Source: Delphinapterus leucas
Lineage: Eukaryota; Chordata; Mammalia; Artiodactyla; Monodontidae
Length of the DNA: 64,000 bases
Assembly (NCBI RefSeq): GCF_002288925.2
Contig: NW_022098069.1
Coordinates: forward strand, 80,486,608 to 80,550,607
Reading direction: 5' to 3'
Both the position numbers and the translations under genes were made by a program. How positions within the stretch are numbered: position 1 is the stretch's first letter; each line of letters starts with the position of its first letter. Below, piece after piece: positions 59,355 through 64,000 of the stretch. Under the pieces are notes generated by a model that made no database searches, was not told the DNA's origin, and saw nothing but the letters and a program-made list of their open reading frames with translations.

Positions 59355-59669
59355 GAGACCAGAGGGGGAAGCCGTCATGCTCTGCAAGGACAGCAGAGCT
59401 CAATCAGCAGAAGAAAGGCTCCTCTTCTTTCCTGGCAACAACTCAGCCAATGAAAAGTCATGGACTCTTTGTTCACTATTGCCCTATCGCCCTCCCAACT
59501 TCTTTTTCCCCTCTATAAAAGGGTGCTCCCTCCCTTGCCGGGTGAGCACTTGCACATGGTTCAGCATGACTGCAGAGCTTGAACTGCAATTTTCTGCTGA
59601 TCCTCATTAAACCTTTTTTTTTTTTTTTTTTTTCTGGAGAAATAACTGTCCATTTGTTTCAGGTCAACA
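59355..59669 (+). mobile_element. Class-I-like LTR, sense, 3' part well defined
   Basis: Ordered LTR signals: CCAAT (59447-59451), TATA box TATAAAAG (59514-59521), poly-A signal ATTAAA (59606-59611), then after a T20 run (59614-59633) CTGGAGAAATAACTGTCC and the end CAGGTCAACA (59669). The T20 run replaces a short T-containing stretch of related LTRs. The 5' edge could lie further upstream. The 77-codon frame at 59377 is incidental. Confidence 0.65.
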
Positions 59670-59702
59670 ATACTAAAGAACAGATGTGGTTACTTTAAAG
59701 GA

Positions 59703-59728
59703 AAGAGGGCTCCAGCAGGAGCCCTCTT
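59703..59728. repeat. Perfect inverted repeat, 11-bp arms, 4-base loop
   Basis: AAGAGGGCTCC (59703-59713), loop AGCA, complement GGAGCCCTCTT (59718-59728), 34 bases after the LTR end. Confidence 0.97.
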
Positions 59729-62700
59729 ATTATTCCACTTTAATAAGTTGATACTTATTAAAGGCTGAACAGTAAAGTTTATGTTTGTGGTTCGAGTGCT
59801 ACTGTTTGATGCTGAGGTCCACAGAACTGTATAGGAATCCGGTACTGAGTGGGATGGAAGAGAAATCACTGAAAGTGAAGTGAAAAGAACATGGCTGTTG
59901 AACCTGACATGTAATTCACACATTCAAGGTAACAGTAGAAATTGTTACCAAGTCTCTGAACCTGAAAACCAAGATGAGAGGTCGACTAGATACATCTAGA
60001 TAGCTTAAGCCTCAAAGAATTTTTTTTTCTCACAGTGGGAAACAATTATTTATGGTGACCAGCCATAATGGGCAGACACAATAATGCTGGAGGTTTCTTC
60101 CAGCCAGGTAGGATGTGGAAGAAGATATTTCTTAACAGTTGTAGCCAAATATTATATAGAAAACCGTATAACATGGATTTTTCTAATTCTTTCCTCATAA
60201 ATCAAGTTTGAGTAAAACATTTTTGTGTATGTGTCAAAAATACTACATGGGTGATTTCCTGTTGCATAACAACATTATGAGGCACATAATACCATTTTGT
60301 TCTTATCAGCCAATGCCAAGTATGATTATTTTATCTGGTATTGCCTTCTAAATCTTTACATCAGAAAGGAAAAAAAAATTTTTTCCTTTGGTATTCTGCA
60401 AATAATATGTGGGGTATTACTTAAAACATGTGTGAATGAATTTTAACATTCACTGATAATCTTTGCTTGAATAAGAAATTATTACAGTAGTCACAATTGC
60501 TGATTTTCTATTTTCCTACTACATGTATTAGCTAATATTCCTCTGTTAGAAAACAGCTTTTCTCCTTCCGCATTTTTTTAAAGTATTGCTATGGACTCAT
60601 GCATAATGCACTTTTAATTCATTGTGTTATAACTGGTTACTCTATTTTTATGATGTGTACTTGTCACTAATTTGACCTCCGTGGGCCCCTTTCTCACTAG
60701 AACCTATGCATTTTGACATGTTTCCATTAGTTTTGAAGCATGTCCTTGCTTTCTGGATCTCTCATCCACTTAGAGCTATTCTTTTATATGCAGTGGAGTA
60801 TGGCTCTAATTTCTCTTTTTTGCTAATGATTACTAAGTTGTCACAACACCATTTACTAAAAACTGCATTCATCAATGAGAACTCTTTAAAAAACCAGAGA
60901 AATTAACACTGATTTGTGATGTCATATTTACATATGTATGCAGTTTCTTAATGAACTTTAATCTTTTTTCTGTGAGAGATGAATCTCTTTGGGCTTGAGT
61001 TATAGTTGGTCGACTTCATTCCATAAAGTCTTTATATGTAGGAGCAAATATATATTTTGAAGACTTCACATCCAACAGTCAATTTCTCTCCCTCCTTCCC
61101 TCTCTCCCTAATTCTCTCCCTCTAATTCTTAGTTTGGATTTGATCTTAATCTCTTATAACAAATAATTATGAAATAATCAATAAGAAATATGAAAATAAA
61201 AATGAGGAGACATGTTTTTTAGTCTTACGTATACCTATTTAGGTGTAGGAATTCTGAAAAACAGTAAAACAAATATCACTCAGATTAAAAAATTATCTCA
61301 CTTGCTTTAATTTCATGCACCACAGTTTTGTGTTAGCCCTGTATAAGCTCAAATCTATTTAAAATGTTCTTCTATTTTAATATTGTCAAAATTATGCATT
61401 TTATGCTCCCTAATTTAACTAGCATGGTAGGTTAAGGGGTCGTTTAAAAAATTATATTTCCCATGCAGAAAATGATAGAGAAATGCAATGGAATGGCACT
61501 TTTTTACTTTATTCATTAGGCTTCACACTAGTAAATAATTTGTAGAGTTGTGGAACAAATTAGCCAAAACTGTTTTATTTGATTCTAATTCTAATTTGTC
61601 ATTTGTAAACAGAGATGATGGCACTGACACAGTACCCATAAGGAATGCACTCTGTGGTTTCCCAGCATGGTGATGGATTTTCACGGATTCATTCACATTT
61701 TCTTACCCTGTCTCCCTGGTAATCAGTGTTGCTCAAGAAAAAAAATTATTTTCCTAAGAACAAGATATTGGACTTGATTCAATCTGTGTCACAACAAGCT
61801 GCACTAAATATACATTGCTATACTGTTGGCTCTAAAGTTAACTGTGGAAATTTTTTCAAATAATGAATTCATTAAAATTTGAAAGACTCTGGAATGTTAA
61901 CTGTAGTGCAATTATGGGAATACACTACAGAACCCAAGTTTTAAAATTACAGGATAATTAACTGGAAAATACTAGGATTCTGCCAAGTCCCTACTCATAA
62001 AGTTGATTTCAGGCCACCAATCTTACATTTAAGTTGGGTGTCGTTTATTAATTTCTTCCTTACTAAGTTATAGAAAAATTTTAATTGCCCAACAGATAAA
62101 AATAAATAAATAAAAAACATTTACCTACAAATTTAAGAAAAATTTCCATAGCATTTTGCATTTATCAGTAGAAACCTTATTTGGTTTCTGTGCAGATTCT
62201 GTATCCCATTATATTTTTTGAGTTAATATGGATGAACTGATAACCCTAATCTGATTATTACCTAAAGGTTAGATAGTTTGATAGTTTTATCAACTACTTA
62301 TTTCACTCTAAGGAATACTTCGACGTTGTAAAAATTTCAGTGTTTTTCCTGTATATACTACAGTGTTTCTGCAGCTTACAAACTCAAGCCCCAAGACCAC
62401 ACTGGAAGTTTGCTGGGAAGGATGACGATGCTAAGGTCTCCTTACTCAGGTAACCTGCCCAACTCTAACACAATGATGAAAATGATGATAGCCATGGGAG
62501 CTCAGCATCTGAGACTCCCAGCTTTTCAGTTTCCTTCTGGGTTCTTCGATTTTCTATTGGCTCTATTATGTCATGCTGGCATCCAGCTCATCAGAAAATG
62601 ATGAGAACTCTTTACAATTAGAGAAATTATCACTGAATAGGTAAATCTGAGATACTTGATGCTAAAAGGCAACAATGCTTTTAGACATTCGTCAAACTAA

Positions 62701-64000
62701 CTAGTACCATGGATGTTTTCTAATCCGAAGGGAACACTCAGGATGGAGGTACAGAAAGTATTAAAGGGTGACAAGAACTACAATTTAGTCAGCCTTTTCA
62801 TCGGTCTCATCCCTTGAGATTCAAGGCAGTGACTGAAGTCACAGGAAGGTCAAACACACTTGGGGGCTAACACCAAATTCCCTGGCAGTCTTGAGAAAAG
62901 AAACTGAGAGCTGGTTTTACTGGACAGCTAATTCTGGAAGAATATGAGTATCTTTTGAAAAGGACTCTACAATGTTTTTTTATTTCTTTCATTATATTTT
63001 CTTTCATATTTTGATAACATAATGGTCCTTCTTAACTTGTAACCTGTTATTTGGATATTTACTGTAGAAAGCTTGTAATTCATCCAAATAGAAAACTTCA
63101 TTGTTCATTTCAATGTTAATGTGTCAGTCTGGTTTCTTCACTTATTTCCTCCCTCCCTCCCTTCCTTCCTTCCTCCCTTTCTGTCTCTCTATTTTTGCTT
63201 TTGAGGAGAAGTAGCAACACTATCTAGTAAAGGACCTGTGATCCATCAGGCTATAAGTATTAAAAGGGAGTAAATTCATTAACAATAAATAAGGTTTACT
63301 GTAAGATTTATGATAAACTTAGGTAAAATTTATTTTACTTGTGGGAAATGTAAAAATTGAAAGGAAAAGAATATTTGCCATATGGAGTCTTTAAATCAGG
63401 ATTTGTGCTAGGTAATTTACACAAATTATATATCATATAGTCTGTTCAGAAAAAAATGACTAAAATAACTAAATAAGTTATTTATTAAGTTAATGCAAAG
63501 ATTATTATCCTGGTCTAATTACTGAAGCTCTGAATTAAGCCCATATATCTAGTAAATTTTTGATAATGGGAAAGAACTCATTAGATGATTAGAATAACAA
63601 ATTGAATAGAACCTTAATTAGATAAAGTGCTTTCAAATATTACAAGGTGATTTTAGCTCCTTAAAAGAGTTTCATAAGTTTGGGAGAACATCTCTCTAGG
63701 CTTCCATGTTCGCTCTTTCGTTCCTGTCTAGAATTGAGTGATGGGCAGTCATGATTTTCTTAATTCTTTGTCAACTTCTCAATTTGAGAGAGAATTAGTT
63801 TTAAGTGGGTTTCACCACAAAAATACAAAATCATTCAGAAAAAAATTGTTTTATCAAAATTGCTCTTAAACTCTTCTTTATCCTAAGAACAGGGTTTCTC
63901 TGCCTTATGAGAACGGATACAGTAGCAGTGTTGGAAAGGTGAAAAGCATTCCTACATTCATGCATCCTCTTAAGGCATTTCTTGCATTAAGTGCTATTCT
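59729..64000. other. Unassigned AT-rich stretch to the right edge
   Basis: About 4.3 kb without a recognised gene. Low-complexity CT tracts lie at 61082-61130 and 63144-63190 and an AAATAAATAAATAAA run at about 62098-62115. A faint antisense-L1 flavour at 60700-60880 (CAACACCATTTACTAAAAAC) is too weak to call. Confidence 0.4.
63144..63190 (+). repeat. CT-rich (CCCT/CCTT)n tract
   Basis: Pyrimidine tract of TCCCTCCC / TTCCTTCC units. Confidence 0.9.

Noticed and set aside
59697..59740. Hairpin followed by T/A-rich sequence resembling a bacterial terminator
   Set aside because: The DNA is mammalian, so rho-independent termination does not apply. Only the inverted repeat is reported.
60700..60880. 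Possible antisense L1 fragment
   Set aside because: One phrase (CAACACCATTTACT) fits, but the surroundings do not align convincingly.

Overview
The window is mammalian nuclear DNA that is almost certainly from a cetacean (whale, dolphin or porpoise). The reasoning is repeat-based. Six tRNA-derived SINEs of the CHR (Cetacea-Hippo-Ruminant) type lie here, with the short head unit and GC-rich body that dominate cetacean genomes, and the L1 3' ends are of the cetartiodactyl type. I saw none of the BovB or Bov-tA elements that fill ruminant DNA. AT-rich composition, MIR/L2/MLT1/MST fossils and the absence of any long open frame apart from L1 ORF2 remnants fit an intergenic or deep intronic 'gene desert'. 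I find no supportable host protein-coding gene, no functional RNA gene, no CRISPR array and no bacterial-type operon. Short open frames across the window are what chance and repeats produce.

Layout. 1-2 kb: 3' part of an L1 entering from the left edge, then a CHR SINE with target-site duplications. 2.4-4.4 kb: an older L1 in the same orientation. 4.7-6.2 kb: two antisense LTR-like elements, the first carrying a perfect 15-bp-arm hairpin. 8.0-8.8 kb: a plus-strand class-I-like LTR split by a tiny L1 tail with a perfect 14-bp duplication. 9-14.2 kb: MIRs, a hAT-like fragment, a 133-bp local duplication and a GC-richer block with clustered GC/CACCC boxes. 15.4-17.4 kb: the best-preserved L1 (about 340 sense codons of ORF2), then an antisense MLT1. 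20.0 kb: a CHR SINE. 25.3-28.7 kb: a long antisense old L1 split by a SINE. 29.5 kb: an isolated G-run. 32-33 kb: an antisense L1 with target-site duplications. 34-38 kb: MIRs, two SINEs, a (TG)26 run and a recent tandem duplication. 40.4-41.2 kb: antisense L1 and L2. 42.1-43.6 kb: a broken ERV integrase fragment followed by an LTR. 46.5-48.6 kb: a Tigger-like element and an old L1. 50.7-51.7 kb: an antisense MLT1 split by a solo LTR with a 4-bp AGCA duplication. 53-55.6 kb: L2, MIR, an overlapping palindrome and an MST LTR. 57.5-59.7 kb: an antisense SINE, an old L1 fragment and a class-I-like LTR. 59.7-64 kb: mostly unassigned AT-rich sequence.

The parts do not work together as a pathway. 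What the window records is layered insertion: MIR/L2/old L1 first, MLT1/MST next, class-I-like LTRs and younger L1s after, and CHR SINEs last. The points most worth a second look are the perfect or overlapping inverted repeats (4961-4992, 11607-11637, 54555-54606), the GC/CACCC-box cluster at 11747-11793, the 133-bp duplication pair, the nested insertions with readable target-site duplications, and the integrase-LTR pair. I do not see evidence for a previously undescribed biological system. Repeat family names rest on recognition by eye and all outer boundaries not fixed by a duplication are approximate.
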